From assembly GCA_030765055.1 (NCBI GenBank), contig CM060953.1:22825687-22889686 (forward strand): 64,000 nucleotides of DNA, given 5' to 3'. The translations under genes were made by a program, and so were the position numbers. The notes under the pieces are model-generated. The model saw nothing but the letters and a program-made list of their open reading frames with translations, ran no database searches and was not told the origin of the DNA. Of this stretch, positions 10,670 to 21,566 are shown piece by piece. This DNA is from Mantis religiosa. Its lineage: Eukaryota; Arthropoda; Insecta; Mantodea; Mantidae. Positions within the stretch are counted from its first letter, which is position 1; each line of letters begins with the position of its first letter.

Positions 10670-10950
10670 ATTGAGTCAACCTGAAAAATTCAAGCCATGG
10701 TCGGGATTTGAACTACGGATCTCCAGGTTTCCATCCAATCGCTCTTACCCATTGAGCTACCATGGCCAACATGCTGTCCTGACATTAAATTCTCCAACTG
10801 ACTAATATATTTTCCCGGTAAACCACTAGGGGCTCTCGTATTCGAGATACACCGTTTGTGGCGACTTACTATCTTAAGTACTTGAGTCCCAGACACTTAT
10901 TATTTAAGTTAATTGATGGAAATTTATTATTTCTTCTCACTAGCCGTACA
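10670..10950 (-). mobile_element. tRNA-derived SINE (family S1)
   Basis: The minus strand reads GGCCATGGTAGCTCAATGGG then AGAGC (A-box-like), and CGTAGTTCAAATCCCGACC (B-box-like), with a GAATTTTTCAG tail module. Related copies lie at 13855-14030, 18694-19055, 36165-36533 and 55643-56044. Confidence 0.75.
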
Positions 10951-11110
10951 TAGGCTCAATGGGTAAGAGCAACTGGATGGAAACCAGGGGATCCCTGGTT
11001 CAAATTCCAACCATGACATTGAATTTTTCAGGATGACTCAATCTATCTAAAACCTTGGCCTACATACGGCCAGTGAGAAGAAATGATTAATTTCCATCAA
11101 TTAACTTAAT
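10951..11110 (+). mobile_element. Partial S1 SINE, opposite orientation
   Basis: It contains GGCTCAATGGGTAAGAGC, CCTGGTTCAAATTCCAACC and ATTGAATTTTTCAGGATGAC, and ends in TTAATTTCCATCAATTAACT, which also occurs at 311-330. It lies directly against the opposite-strand copy. Confidence 0.65.
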
Positions 11111-11310
11111 CATGTCATATTTCATGTGAACCAGCCGGACCAATGGCAGACCGCTATGCAATGGGTGACACAAGCCCTACCCACATGAGGAAGGCAATAT
11201 ATATGGGGATGGTTGGCCAGCTTTTTCATTCAGTTCCTAAAGAAGTTCATGGAGTTTGGAATGGCTGAAAGCTCAACATTATTAACTTTAACACAGCTGA
11301 TCACCCATGA

Positions 11311-11994
11311 CGCTTTGATTAATAACACTTCCCATGAAAGTTTTAAGTCTTACAAGCCCATGCTTGCTAAACCACCTTATGATGAATATCAAACAGATCA
11401 AAGATTAAGAATGCATGCTTATTAATATCAGATTTATTTAAAATAGATTAAGATCTGCAGAGTCAAAAGGTTGATGTTTTAATCTGACTCTACATTTTTG
11501 TGGTAGTATTTGACAGTTGAATTTTAGTCCCAAGTATATGCTAAGACCTACAATCAGTTAAGATTACATTATGCAAAACATTCAAATTACTTCTAAGAAC
11601 GAGTCAATGCTGAAAAATTTGGGAACCGCAAATTAATTACAATTCTTCAAATGCATCTGATTGCATAATTTAGTGACAGCCAATAGCGATCTAGGAGCTG
11701 AACCCTACAAAATTTTAGTAGGATTTTAGAGTTATGCCTTCAAGGATCCTCATATTGGTTGGTTATAATACTAATTTACTTATTTCTTATGAAAATCCAC
11801 CTGAGTGCATGATGCTCTTCCACAAATTATTTCTATACTTTACAGCTAAAACTGCAAAGGAGAAACATAGCTGTCTGTAAGCTACTTCACTGTCATCACA
11901 AAAGCAATAAGGGTATTTTATATAAATCACAAAAAGAAAATCATACTTAAAATGAAGCTGTCAAAACAAAGCACCACAATAGCAAACTACTCAC
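11311..11994. other. Intronic or intergenic DNA, nothing recognised
   Basis: No gene or repeat family was recognised between the foldback element and the putative micro-exon. Confidence 0.45.
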
Positions 11995-12027
11995 ATGATC
12001 TCCATCTGCCCTGCGATTAGGCTCCAT
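11995..12027 (-). CDS. HEATR5B: Probable 33-bp micro-exon of HEATR5B
   Basis: Reading the minus strand, a pyrimidine-rich tract ends in ATCTAG. It is followed by 33 nt encoding MEPNRRADGDH and then the strong donor GTGAGTAG. Phase 0 at both ends fits exon n, which ends in phase 0. In vertebrates the next residues after IEDQ are LQPNSASGSG before a conserved LEHDP segment, so the position and the xxPN motif fit. Only 11 residues support the call, so it is tentative. The following LEHDP exon was not found to the left. Confidence 0.6.
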
Positions 12028-12089
12028 CTAGATATTAAATGAAAAGAAATTTCTCCTGTTAATTGCCATAGAGACCACCACCAGAACAG

Positions 12090-12108
12090 TAACACACACA
12101 CACACACA
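12090..12108. repeat. (CA)n microsatellite
   Basis: An uninterrupted CA dinucleotide run of roughly nine units lies in the intron between the micro-exon and exon n. Confidence 0.9.
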
Positions 12109-12449
12109 AAGAAATTGTGGCATAAGTTTATCACCATGGACATCTTCATTTGGTGCTGTTTAGTTTGTCATAATTTTAACAAAGCATTCATTGCCATATG
12201 TTTCATTTTGGGCCATGCAAAATTTATGTTTCTAATTTTATATTTTAGAATGTACCAGAAATGACAATGATGAAAATAACAGCCGTGAATGTTAAAATTA
12301 TGCATCATTATAAACAAAACATTGGAACATAAAACCTGTAATTAAGCAAACAATTTGCGTACACAGAGAACCCTACTACACTACCATAAACCTGAACTTA
12401 GGGATATGATTTTTCAACTGTTGCCATTTATTATGAATATTAATATTAA

Positions 12450-12871
12450 TGTCGCAACTGGCGGCGACATGCACAGACAGTGCAGGGCGGAGATAAAGAG
12501 CTTGTCGAAACAGATAAAGATAGCTCGGAGATAAAAGGCTTGCCGAAACAGATAAAGTTATATAATCAGAAGGTTCTAGTGCTGTCTTGTTTGTCACAGA
12601 AAATATTGGTAATTTCTCGAACAGTGAGTGGAGCTATATAAGCAGCTGTGAGTGTAAACAGAATCGAAATGGAACTTGATAATCGTGCAGCTGTATTTTT
12701 AAAGTGAACTCTTTATTTGTGGGTGTGGCACACGAACTGGAAGATTGTAATTGTGTATGTGACGTAATTCTGCTACTGTAAGGGTTGACCAAAGTATATT
12801 TCTATGGAAATAAAGAACATTTTGAATTTCTGCAAATTGGACTTTTAATTCTACGAACCCGCAAAGTCACA
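12450..12871 (+). mobile_element. Solo LTR, 422 bp
   Basis: It begins TGTCGCAACTGGCGGCGAC and ends CCCGCAAAGTCACA (TG...CA). A TATA-like GCTATATAAGCAG lies near 12632, and GGAAATAAAGAACATTTT gives a polyadenylation signal. The flanks are TTAA and TTAT, a decayed 4-bp duplication. There is no internal retrotransposon region, so it is a solo LTR. Close relatives are at 47299 and 53546. Confidence 0.75.
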
Positions 12872-12875
12872 TTAT

Positions 12876-13854
12876 GTTCATAATTAGCCAGTTATTTTAC
12901 TATACAATACAGCTGTAACCAAGTAACCACAAATTGAAAATGAGTATTTATGGACAGTCTTTAACTGCTTTGGCTCTCAGCGTTCCATTCTATACTGTGC
13001 GTGAAAGACTGCTTAATTTTGCTTAAAGGCCTCTTTATCAGGCTTGAGGTTCTTTTATATTATGTAAATCTACAGCACTGGACCAGCAGCTTTACTTCCC
13101 TTGTGGAGACAGCCATGCTAAGGAATATATGCCCAAAAACATCCATTGCCCTCAGCTGGGTTTGAACCGCAAGCTCGAAAAGCAGAGGCTAACATATTAT
13201 CCATATACCATGGAGTACAATCCAATTACCCAACTGGACAACCACAATGAGGTAGGGATAATCTGCTTATCACTCACATTGCAGTGGGTACAAATTCTGC
13301 CTAAATCAAACTGTGTGGTAGATTTTTATGCAGATTTTTCTTCAGATAAAAATAAAAAAATACTTAGTACTGAAGTCCCTTAGCTCATTCATTTAATACT
13401 TTCATTATTGTTTGACATGAGCAACGATCTTATAATGCAGAAGATTGCTGGCGTAACTACATACACTTTGAGACGAGTGAATTGTCAACAAAGGAATCAT
13501 GATAAATTTGCATATAGTAAACAGATAGTCAATGAATCATGGAATGTTATTAATTTAAACTACCTGCAAGTCAATCCAAATCAAAGGGTAAAGGATAGAC
13601 AGTGGATAGGATAGGGATATAAGCCAATAAGCTTTCATGCTGTAATTCTGTGCCTGATGTAAAGCAAAGGCACAAGCACCAACCACAGCAAGCAGCAGAA
13701 TAATTTATTACCAACCCTCTTATAAGCAGTGATGGACCTTTTACTTAACCATAACATAAAGCAGCGGTGTAAGTGTTCTCTTTAAACCAATAAAACTGCT
13801 TCAAAATATCCAGTAATGGAATCTGGAACAAGAATAATAAAAGGTAGAATCAGA
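12876..13854. other. Unrecognised intronic DNA
   Basis: Short frames at 13129-13383 and 13408-13614 have no recognisable domain and are probably chance. No repeat family was identified. Confidence 0.45.
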
Positions 13855-14030
13855 CTGAAAAATTCAATACCATAATCAGGATTTGAATGACGGATATTCC
13901 GATCTCTATCTGGTTGCTCTAAACATTGAACTACCATGGCAACATGCCAGAATGATACTATACTTTCCAACTGACACATTTTTCCTGGTAAACCACTGCG
14001 AGATCTCATGCACATTATGTAGCATGTGTA
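13855..14030 (-). mobile_element. S1 SINE copy, partial
   Basis: The minus strand shows ATGGTAGTTCAATGTTTAGA, then GTCATTCAAATCCTGATTATG and a tail related to AACTGAAAAATTC. It is diverged from the 18694 copy. It directly abuts a different SINE at 14031. Confidence 0.65.
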
Positions 14031-14265
14031 GTGTTTAACGCCCGCTTTTACTGCATACGGCACCGCAGGCGGTGACACTGATGATACATGAGATGAAGAT
14101 GGAGCACCGAAGAATGAGATGGCGGGGGAAACCGGAGGTCCCGGAGAAAACCCGCCCCAGCGCCGTGTTATCCACCACAAATCTCACTTTGCGGTCGCCT
14201 GGGATCGAACCCGGGCCGCCTTGGTGAGAGCCAAGCAGTCTAACCACTGAGCCACGATGCGGCCA
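14031..14265 (-). mobile_element. tRNA-derived SINE, GC-rich family
   Basis: The minus strand begins GGCCGCATCGTGGCTCAGTG, a tRNA-like head with an A box in TGGCTCAGTGGTTAGA. It continues with the perfect B box GGGTTCGATCCC in GCCCGGGTTCGATCCCAGGC. The body contains GGGTTTTCTCCGGGACCTCC and GGTTTCCCCC, a central segment seen in several invertebrate SINEs. It is much richer in GC and CpG than its surroundings. Confidence 0.8.
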
Positions 14266-14275
14266 CATTATGTCG

Positions 14276-14329
14276 CAAGCTTCATAGTTTAGGCCATGAT
14301 TAGCAAGCTTCATAGTTTAGGCCATGATT
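14276..14329. repeat. Short direct duplication
   Basis: GCAAGCTTCATAGTTTAGGC plus CATGATTA occurs twice in immediate succession. Confidence 0.85.
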
Positions 14330-14546
14330 AGGCCAATTAATTTCCATTAATATCAATTTTTCTGGGTTTATATTTTCATCTACCCTTGACCTATTTTTAT
14401 GTATTTCTTTTGAGTAACAAATGATTAATGTTTCATTTAGAATAGAATAGAACAGAATAGAATTTATTTAAACAACTTGCTATTTACAATATTTTATCTA
14501 CTATAATATTATTTGCCTAGCCTAGTATATACATTGCTTGGTGCCA

Positions 14547-16200
14547 TTTTTTAACCTAGCTAGCTCAGTCTGCTTGGCTCCCAGGCTTTCTAGCATTGCT
14601 GAGTAGCATAGTCACCCTTTCATCATCTACTCTAGTTTGCTATCTGTTTACCCTTGTCCCAGAACACCAGCCAGCTCAGCCTGCTTGGCTCCCAGGCTTT
14701 CTAGCATTGCTGAGTAGCATAGTCACCCTTTCATCATCTGCTCTAGTTTGCTATCTGTTTACCCTTGTCCCAGAACACCAGCCAGCTCAGCCTGCTTGGC
14801 TCCCAGGCTTTCTAGCATTGCTGAGTAGCATAGTCACCCTTCCGTCATCTACTCTAGTTTGCTATCCGCTTCCCCTTGTTGTCCCAGAAAACTAGCTAGC
14901 TCAGCCTGCTTGGCTCCAGGCCTTCTAGCATTGCTGAGTAGCATAGTCACCCTTACATCTTCTACTCTAGTTTGCTATCCGCTTCCCCTTGTTGTCCCAG
15001 AAAACTAGCTAGCTCAGCCTGCTTGGCTCCAGGCCTTCTAGCATTGCTGAGTAGCATAGTCACCCTTACATCTTCTACTCTAGTTTGCTATCCGCTTCCC
15101 CTTGTTGTCCCAGAAAACTAGCTAGCTCAGCCTGCTTGGCTCCAGGCCTTCTAGCATTGCTGAGTAGCATAGTCACCCTTCCATCATCTGCTCTAGTTTG
15201 CTATCCGCTTCCCCTTGTTGTCCCAGAAAACTAGCTAGCTCAGCCTGCTTGGCTCCAGGCCTTCTAGCATTGCTGAGTAGCATAGTCACCCTTACATCAT
15301 CTGCTCTAGTTTGCTATCCGCTTCCCCTTGTTGTCCCAGAAAACTAGCTAGCTCAGCCTGCTTGGCTCCAGGCCTTCTAGCATTGCTGAGTAGCATAGTC
15401 ACCCTTTCATCATCTACTCTAGTTTGCTATCTGTTTACCCTTGTTCCAGAACACCAGCCAGCTCAGCCTGCTTGGCTCCCAGGCTTTCTGGCATTGCTGA
15501 GTAGCATAGTCACCCTTACATCATCTGCTCTAGTTTGCTATCCGCTTCCCCTTGTTGTCCCAGAAAACTAGCTAGCTCAGCCTGCTTGGCTCCAGGCCTT
15601 CTAGCATTGCTGAGTAGCATAGTCACCCTTTCATCATCTACTCTAGTTTGCTATCTGTTTACCCTTGTTCCAGAACACCAGCCAGCTCAGCCTGCTTGGC
15701 TCCCAGGCTTTCTAGCATTGCTGAGTAGCATAGTCACCCTTTCATCATCTACTCTAGTTTGCTATCTGTTTACCCTTGTTCCAGAACACCAGCCAGCTCA
15801 GCCTGCTTGGCTCCCAGGCTTTCTGGCATTGCTGAGTAGCATAGTCACCCTTCTGTCATCTACTCTAGTTTGCTATCTGTTTACCCTTGTTCCAGAACAC
15901 CAGCTAGCTCAGCCTGCTTGGCTCCAGGCCTTCTAGCATTGCTGAGTAGCATAGTCACCCTTTCATCATCTACTCTAGTTTGCTATCTGTTTACCCTTGT
16001 TCCAGAACACCAGCCAGCTCAGCCTGCTTGGCTCCCAGGCTTTCTGGCATTGCTGAGTAGCATAGTCACCCTTACATCATCTGCTCTAGTTTGCTATCCG
16101 CTTCCCCTTGTTGTCCCAGAAAACTAGCTAGCTCAGCCTGCTTGGCTCCAGGCCTTCTAGCATTGCTGAGTAGCATAGTCACCCTTACATCTTCTACTCT
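14547..16200 (+). repeat. Minisatellite, about 15 copies of a 111-114 bp unit
   Basis: The core TAGCATTGCTGAGTAGCATA recurs 15 times at 111-114 bp spacing. Two unit types alternate in blocks: one with GAACACCAGCCAGCTCAGCC, the other with GAAAACTAGCTAGCTCAGCC and an extra TTG before TCCC. An array of (AGAAT)n-like sequence (14441-14466) lies just upstream. Long frames here are tandem-repeat artefacts. The array sits in the intron between exon n and the micro-exon. Confidence 0.93.
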
Positions 16201-16465
16201 ACACAGTACAGCCAAAAGTTCTGTCAGTAAAATCCAGAATCTTTCTAGAACCATAATTGCGAGTGAAAAAACGTGGCAATGCTGTATGTCGTCGTCTACA
16301 ATGTGACCTTCACTACAGCATGAGTAACAGTAGCAAGAGCACTGGAGCAAGTGTACCAACTCTCAAGGAAACTACTTTGAGGGTGGCAGTGCAGAATAGA
16401 CAAATCGAAGTGTTGTGATATGTTTATGGCCTCATTTGGAAACCTTTTGATCACACCTCATATAA
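16201..16465 (-). mobile_element. mariner end fragment
   Basis: Read in reverse, the right end starts TGAGGTGTGATCAAAAGG and runs through TTGTCTATTCTGCACTGCCA, matching the start of the mariner at 21950. The short coding remnant corresponds to the transposase C-terminus (W..C...Y-F-type residues before the stop). Its other side merges into the minisatellite. Confidence 0.65.
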
Positions 16466-17165
16466 GATACACACAGCAAATCTGCATCTCTACCAAACAT
16501 TCTTTTATTAAAAGCAGAGCAGAACTAAGTTTTAAATGAGTCGCTTGTCTGTAGGTGAAATAATATATGTTATAGAACGACAATTAAATCATATCACTGC
16601 ATGATTAACTAGAAGTTCTGTTAAGAAGAATTTATTAAAAATGTCTGGTTATGTCGCTATGTTTCTGTAAAGGAACATTCCTTGTGTAAGTGGGTAAGAA
16701 CGCAGTATATTTTGTTTTGAGTTATTAAAACTGTTATGAATATTAGGACAAACTATTGTATTACTTCTTTAGAATTTCTATATAATGCTTGATAACTGAA
16801 TTTGCATAGTTATACATAACAATAAAACCTACTATTTCCACTTTTGGTTGTGATCACAAAGTTAATTAACAGATAGTTTAATTTCTCTCCTGGACCGAAG
16901 AGCTCAAGACATATGAGATACAAATGCAGATAAGAGAAAAGCTGAAACATGAGTACAGCTTTCCAAACTGCCTTCAATGCAAGTGTGATTAAGTACATTT
17001 ATCATGATGCCAAATTCATGACACTACTGTGAACTTCAAAATGGATTAATAAAGTACACATAGTATTTAATTCAGGCTTAAAACATGCACAAACTGCTGC
17101 CCCCAAGTTGCACATGCACACATGATTATTAAAAGATAATGATCAAGTATGAACGATATACAAAC
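16466..17165. other. Intronic DNA, nothing recognised
   Basis: No repeat or ORF was recognised. It lies just downstream, in the gene's sense, of exon n. Confidence 0.45.
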
Positions 17166-17329
17166 CTGGTCCTCAATGGTGCGATGATCAGTCTCTTGCA
17201 GCCAGGTGCCTAAAATGACTGAATCATCTGCATGACACATGGCACGCAGTTGTGAAGTTGTCGTGTTGGCTGGATTCTCTGTTAATGTGAACTCTGCAAC
17301 TAACATCCTCAGCAAGTGTGTGTACGAAC
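17166..17329 (-). CDS. HEATR5B: HEATR5B exon n
   Basis: 164 nt (2 + 54 codons), ending in phase 0. The acceptor is ATGTTCCAG and the donor GTTTGTAT. It encodes SYTHLLRMLVAEFTLTENPA, NTTTSQLRAMCHADDSVILG and TWLQETDHRTIEDQ. Human has LVAEFTLTDNSANTTTS and WLQETDHKSIEDQ. Confidence 0.95.
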
Positions 17330-17473
17330 CTGGAACATGTGACAATTTTTTTAAATTTATCAAAGAATTCATCATTTGCTTAAGATCATATCTTTTGAAG
17401 TAAAATCTAACCTTATCCTTTTAAATGAGGATTCTGTGGAGTGGCAGTCTGACAAATTATGAGTTTTGTGCTT

Positions 17474-18592
17474 AATGCTTGATTGGAGAAATCCAGTAAC
17501 AGTGATGTCAAACTTAATTGAACAAACTATTTGTAGTCAGTTTTTAACACTCCATCTCTTACATTTATTATTTTTAGTCTAGTTTTGGAAGCTGCTGCTT
17601 CCATTTTCAGCCTCGTAGATCCAACTATTAGATTATCGTCTATTGTTTTCATTTGCTGTCTTCTCTCTGGTGGTGAAACTATGAACTTTTTTATCAAATT
17701 ATCAACTGGTAGGACTTCAAAGTTCATTACTCAGTCCTTATTTTTCAATTTTAATATGTTCTCCCATGTTGTCACCTTGTTTTGGTTTATCACCTCTTTT
17801 AATAATTTTGAATTTGGGTCAAGGTCATGGTTTTCGTTCCAAAAGTGGAATGCTACTGCTGACTCCTTGTTTCAATGTGATGTTTCTCTAGAGAAATCCT
17901 ACCAGTTGATAATTTAATAAAGAAGTTCATAATTCTACCACTAGAGAGAAGACAGCAGATGACAATAGACGATAGTCCAACCTTCTAAGTTGAAAATGTG
18001 AGCAACGGCCTCCAAAAATGGTCCCTCAATAATTAAACATGTGATGAAATGTTAAAAATTGACTACAAATAATTTTTAAATTTTAGATGAGTCGCATTTT
18101 TTACACATCTGCTTCACTTTCGTACCTATTTTGAGGACATGTTTCGCAAATCTTCGTTTGCATCTACGGCTCTTGTGCGACTGACGCTAGATCCAGCGGT
18201 GTGGGTAATTCTGGGGCTGTTGCTGCCATCTGTTGATTTAGTGATGAACTGAAATGTGGGATTCTCTTCTAGCGGGATTTCAAAGTTCATTAGTTGGTTT
18301 TTATGTTTTTCTATGTATATCCTCTCCCATATGACGAGTTCACTATGTTTTTTTTTTTTTTTTTTTTTGAATTACCCACACCCAGAATTACCCACACCGC
18401 TGGATCTAGCGTCAGTCGCACAAGAGCCGTAGATGCAAACGAAGATTTGCGAAACATGTCCTCAAAATAGGTACGAAAGTGAAGCAGATGTGTAAAAAAT
18501 GCGACTCATCTAAAATTTAATAATTTTTCGCTTCACTGTGGTGTTCCAATACAGTTGAATATTGACTACAAATAGTTTATGACCAACCAGGA
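17474..18592 (-). mobile_element. Penelope-like element (F3), opposed arms, host of an F1 insertion
   Basis: The left arm (17474-17890) is a minus-strand GIY-YIG C-terminal coding end containing NFEVLPVDNLIKKFIV, plus a 3' tail. The right arm (17890-18071, resuming at 18575) is direct and shorter. The 3' tail ACTACAAATAGTTT is shared with copies at 34694, 38990 and 52100. An F1 element is inserted at 18072. Confidence 0.75.
18072..18560 (+). mobile_element. Penelope-like element (F1), non-coding double-arm copy with T-run
   Basis: It is flanked by ATTGACTACAAATA (18058-18071 and 18561-18574), which lies in the F3 tail. The left arm is inverted, the right arm direct. They are joined by a run of about 20 T and a partly duplicated AATTACCCACACC. 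The arms carry only the last coding residues and 3' sequence of F1, including TTTGCGAAACATGTCC. Confidence 0.85.
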
Positions 18593-18693
18593 CTGAATCT
18601 CTGAAGATACACGACGGAGCTATGGGTGAAACTTCAGAAATTTTCTCATCATCTAGACCACGGCCTTCAAGCCTGGAAACAACATTCTATTGG

Positions 18694-19055
18694 TGGATAG
18701 AGTCAACATGAAAAATTCAATGCCATGGCCCGGATTTGAACCACGGATCTCCTGGTTTCCGTCCAGTTGCTCGTAACCTTTGAGCTACCATGGCCAACGT
18801 GCCGTCTTGACATTAAATTCTCCAGTTGACTCGTATATTTCCCCGGTAGACCACTAGGGGCTCTCGCATCCGAGATAGACCGTTTGTGGCGACTTATTAT
18901 TGTAAGTACTTAAGTCCCAGGCTTCATCATTTAACTCATATTATTTTAGTTAATTGATGGAAATTAATCATTTCTCCACACTAGCCGTATATAGGCTAAG
19001 ATATTTGATGGATAGAGTCAACATGAAAAATTCAATGCCATGGCTGGGATTTGAA
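18694..19055 (-). mobile_element. S1 SINE, full-length with 13-bp target duplication
   Basis: It is flanked by AACATTCTATTGG at 18681-18693 and 19056-19068. It is a 362-bp unit whose first and last ~50 bp are direct repeats containing GATAGAGTCAACATGAAAAA. On the minus strand the tRNA-like head is GGCCATGGTAGCTCAAAGGT, with a B box in GTGGTTCAAATCCGGGCC. The body includes TTTAGTTAATTGATGGAAAT. Confidence 0.85.
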
Positions 19056-19267
19056 AACATTCTATTGGATTAGATTCTAGTGTCATCCTTACTTTGATTA
19101 CACACCCATGCATACTCTGAGATGGGATTGCTCAAGAGTGAAGTCAATGTATACCACTACAAATTGGAGCAACATGGTTGAGGCAGATCATATAGCTTCA
19201 AAATTGGCAAAGCATCACTGAGGCAGATAACACAGCTTCACAAAGAACATTTGAATATAACGAATTA

Positions 19268-21566
19268 CACTGGGCAACAATGAAAATGTTTCGGGCTAAA
19301 AATAGTGAATTTACATGTATTTCCATCTGCTGAATTCAAAAATCACCATAAAAATGATAGATTAACTCTTGCTTTGAAGATAAAGTGACATTTCATTTTT
19401 TAGAGTGAAGATTTTAAATTTGGGGGAATTTTTTTTTTTGGAATTGGCACACTTGTCAAATAACAAAACACAAATGCTCTTCAGCTGTTTGTAGGTCATA
19501 AACATAGATACTGTTGCTGTGACTGTGAATTACATGTAGTTTCTACTCAAATTAATGCAAAATTTCTGGTTTGCGAGTGCTTTTTAATGTAAAATTTGTA
19601 AAAATGCCATGAAAATATGTAAATATGGTGAATAACTTTTGTTATATTTGTGGTGAAATAACATTTTCCTCACAGAAACACAATCTGATGCCTCTTGTAA
19701 AGACTGCCTATCAGTATTATTTCGGTATGAAAGTAAGGGACCAGGATAAGTCTTGGGCTCCACATATATGTTGCAACGCATGTTCAGTTACACTGTGAGA
19801 ATGGCTGAAAAAGAAGAAGCGATGTATGGCTTTCGCTGTGCCTATGATTTGGCGGGAGCCTAGAAATGATACAGATAACTGCTATTTCTGCTTGACTCCA
19901 CCTATAAAGGCAGGATTGTCTATGAAGAAAAGAAGAACAATTCAGTACCCGAATCTTCCATCTGCTATTCGACCCATTCCACATTCGGATAGTTTACCAG
20001 TTCCTACTCCACCTGAAAACTGTGTGTTTGAAGTAGAAGATGAAGACAGTGTGGAAAAGAAGAACCAAACAAGCCTTCTACATCCCATGACCCTGATTTT
20101 GAGGGAAAAGATGATAAACTGCACAGACTGAGTCAAGCGGAATTGAGTGATCTCATTAGAGACCTTGGCCTGTCAAAGGAGAAGGCAGAAATTCTTGGCT
20201 CTCGACTACAGTAATGAGTTCTTCTCCAAAGTGATGTGAGAATCTCACAGTTCAGAAAATGTCACATGGAACTTCTTCCCATTTTTGAGAAGAAAAATAA
20301 TCTTATTGTTTGCTGCGACATTAATGGCTTGATGAAATCTTTGAATTTGAACCATGATCCAACTGAATGGAGGCATAGACTCCTCCAAGCTTAGTTTGAA
20401 AGCTGTGTTACTTCACAACGGGAACTTCTTTCATCTATTCCTGTTGGTCATGCTGTTCATATGAAGGCGACATATTGGAGTCAATTAAATATCATGAACA
20501 CAAATGGAAAATCTGTGGAGATGTAAAAGTCATTGCCATACTCTTAGGAATGCAACTGGGTTACACAAAAACTTGCTGCTTCTTATGTATGTGGGACAGT
20601 AGAGATAGGAAATTGCATTACATTAAAGAAGACTGCCCTGCAAGAAATCTTCACCCTAGCGAGAAAAATGTCGTTGCCAAGCCTCTTGTGGACCCAAAAG
20701 ACGTTCTTCTTCCACCGCTGCATATCAAGCTGGGTTTGATGAAAAACTTTGTCAAAGCTATGAACCGAGAAGGACGGGCCTTTAAGTACATCAGAGAGAA
20801 ATTTTGGAAATTAAGTGATGCAAAAGTTAAGGAAGGCATTTTTGTCGGACCACAAATAAAAGAACTTGTAAAGGATCCTGCATTTGACCAATTTTCGGAG
20901 GGGAAAGAAAAGGAAACTTGGGAAGCCTTCAAGGGTGTTGCTCATGGATTTTTAGGCAACAAAAGAGATGACAACTACAAGCATTTGGTGACAGTGCTCC
21001 TGCAAAAATACCGTAACCTTGGATACAACATGTCCCTTAAGATCCATGTTCTCCGCTCCCACCTAGACTTTTTCCCTCCTAGTTGTGGAGCTATTAGTGA
21101 TGAACATGGGGAGATTCCATCAGGACATTTCTGTTATGGAACAAAGATATCAGGGCCGTTGGAATGAAGTAATGCTTGCAGATTACTGTTAGTCTTTATA
21201 TAGGGACTCTGCGAAACTCCATCACAAGAGGCAAGCTAAAAGACAACAAAGTCAATAGGCCACCACATGATTCTCTTCAGACACGACTACCTGCAAAGTA
21301 TTTTTCCAGCAATTTAGAACTCTTAGCATGTAATTATCAGTTAAAAAAAATCAAATGCACTTTCATTGTTGTTAGCATGTATGTGATTAAAATGTATCCT
21401 TTTCTCTCAATCCATTAATATGTAATACTTCCACCTTGTGTATATCATAGAAACTAGAGCTAATAAAATTTTTTCATTGTCATATTTGTTTTTCTCAACC
21501 CAAAATTAGTAGGAATTGCCTATTAAGTGCTCAAAACATTCAAAAATTATTTTTTGTTGCCCAGTG
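19268..21566 (+). mobile_element. DNA transposon-like element with CACTGGGCAACAA termini
   Basis: The left end is CACTGGGCAACAATGAAAA and the right end, reversed, is CACTGGGCAACAAAAAATAA. Both are flanked by TTA (19265-19267 and 21567-21569). It is 2.3 kb and carries one degenerate gene (about 19650-21250). CACT-starting termini with a 3-bp duplication recall the CACTA/CMC superfamily, but the protein is not one I can place by name. Confidence 0.7.
19650..21250 (+). pseudogene. Degenerate gene of a widespread arthropod transposon-like protein family
   Basis: The reconstructed order is: VKTAYQYYFGMKVRDQDKSW (around 19700); PSAIRPIPHSDSLPVPTPPE; AELSDLIRDLGLSKEKAEIL; then the long frame 20475-21167 with CGDVKVIAILLG, CCFLCMWDSRD, LLPPLHIKLGLMKNFVKAMN, KEGIFVGPQI and LKIHVLRSHLDFFPPSCG. 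After a frameshift comes GRFHQDISVMEQRYQGRWNE, then an in-frame stop after DYC. I know this protein as repeated, unnamed predictions in many arthropod genomes. The CGD, CxxC and FHQD motifs could form a DDE/D-type catalytic site; that is inference. At least two frameshifts and several stops make this copy dead. Confidence 0.75.

Larger units (their letters stand above)
10045..11310. mobile_element. Foldback-type element with about 180-bp inverted arms enclosing SINE copies
   Basis: The left arm (about 10045-10225) and the reverse complement of the right arm (about 11125-11310) share GGTGATCAGCT, TTAGGAACTGAATGAAAA, GCTGGCCAACCATC and GCAGTCTGCCATTGGT with scattered changes. Between them is an imperfect repeat around TGGTCCATCATCTGG and an opposing copy near 10575-10650, then two SINE copies. 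There is no transposase frame. It could be a foldback MITE or two opposed copies of an unknown repeat. Confidence 0.6.

Noticed and set aside
14200..14265. A tRNA gene (perfect GGGTTCGATCCC B box)
   Set aside because: It runs directly into the GC-rich SINE body and lacks a matching 3' acceptor strand.
14596..16127. Overlapping open frames encoding repetitive LLALLSSIVTLSSS-type proteins
   Set aside because: The frames exist only because the 112-bp minisatellite lacks stops in some phases. They shift frame between units and have no start context or homology.
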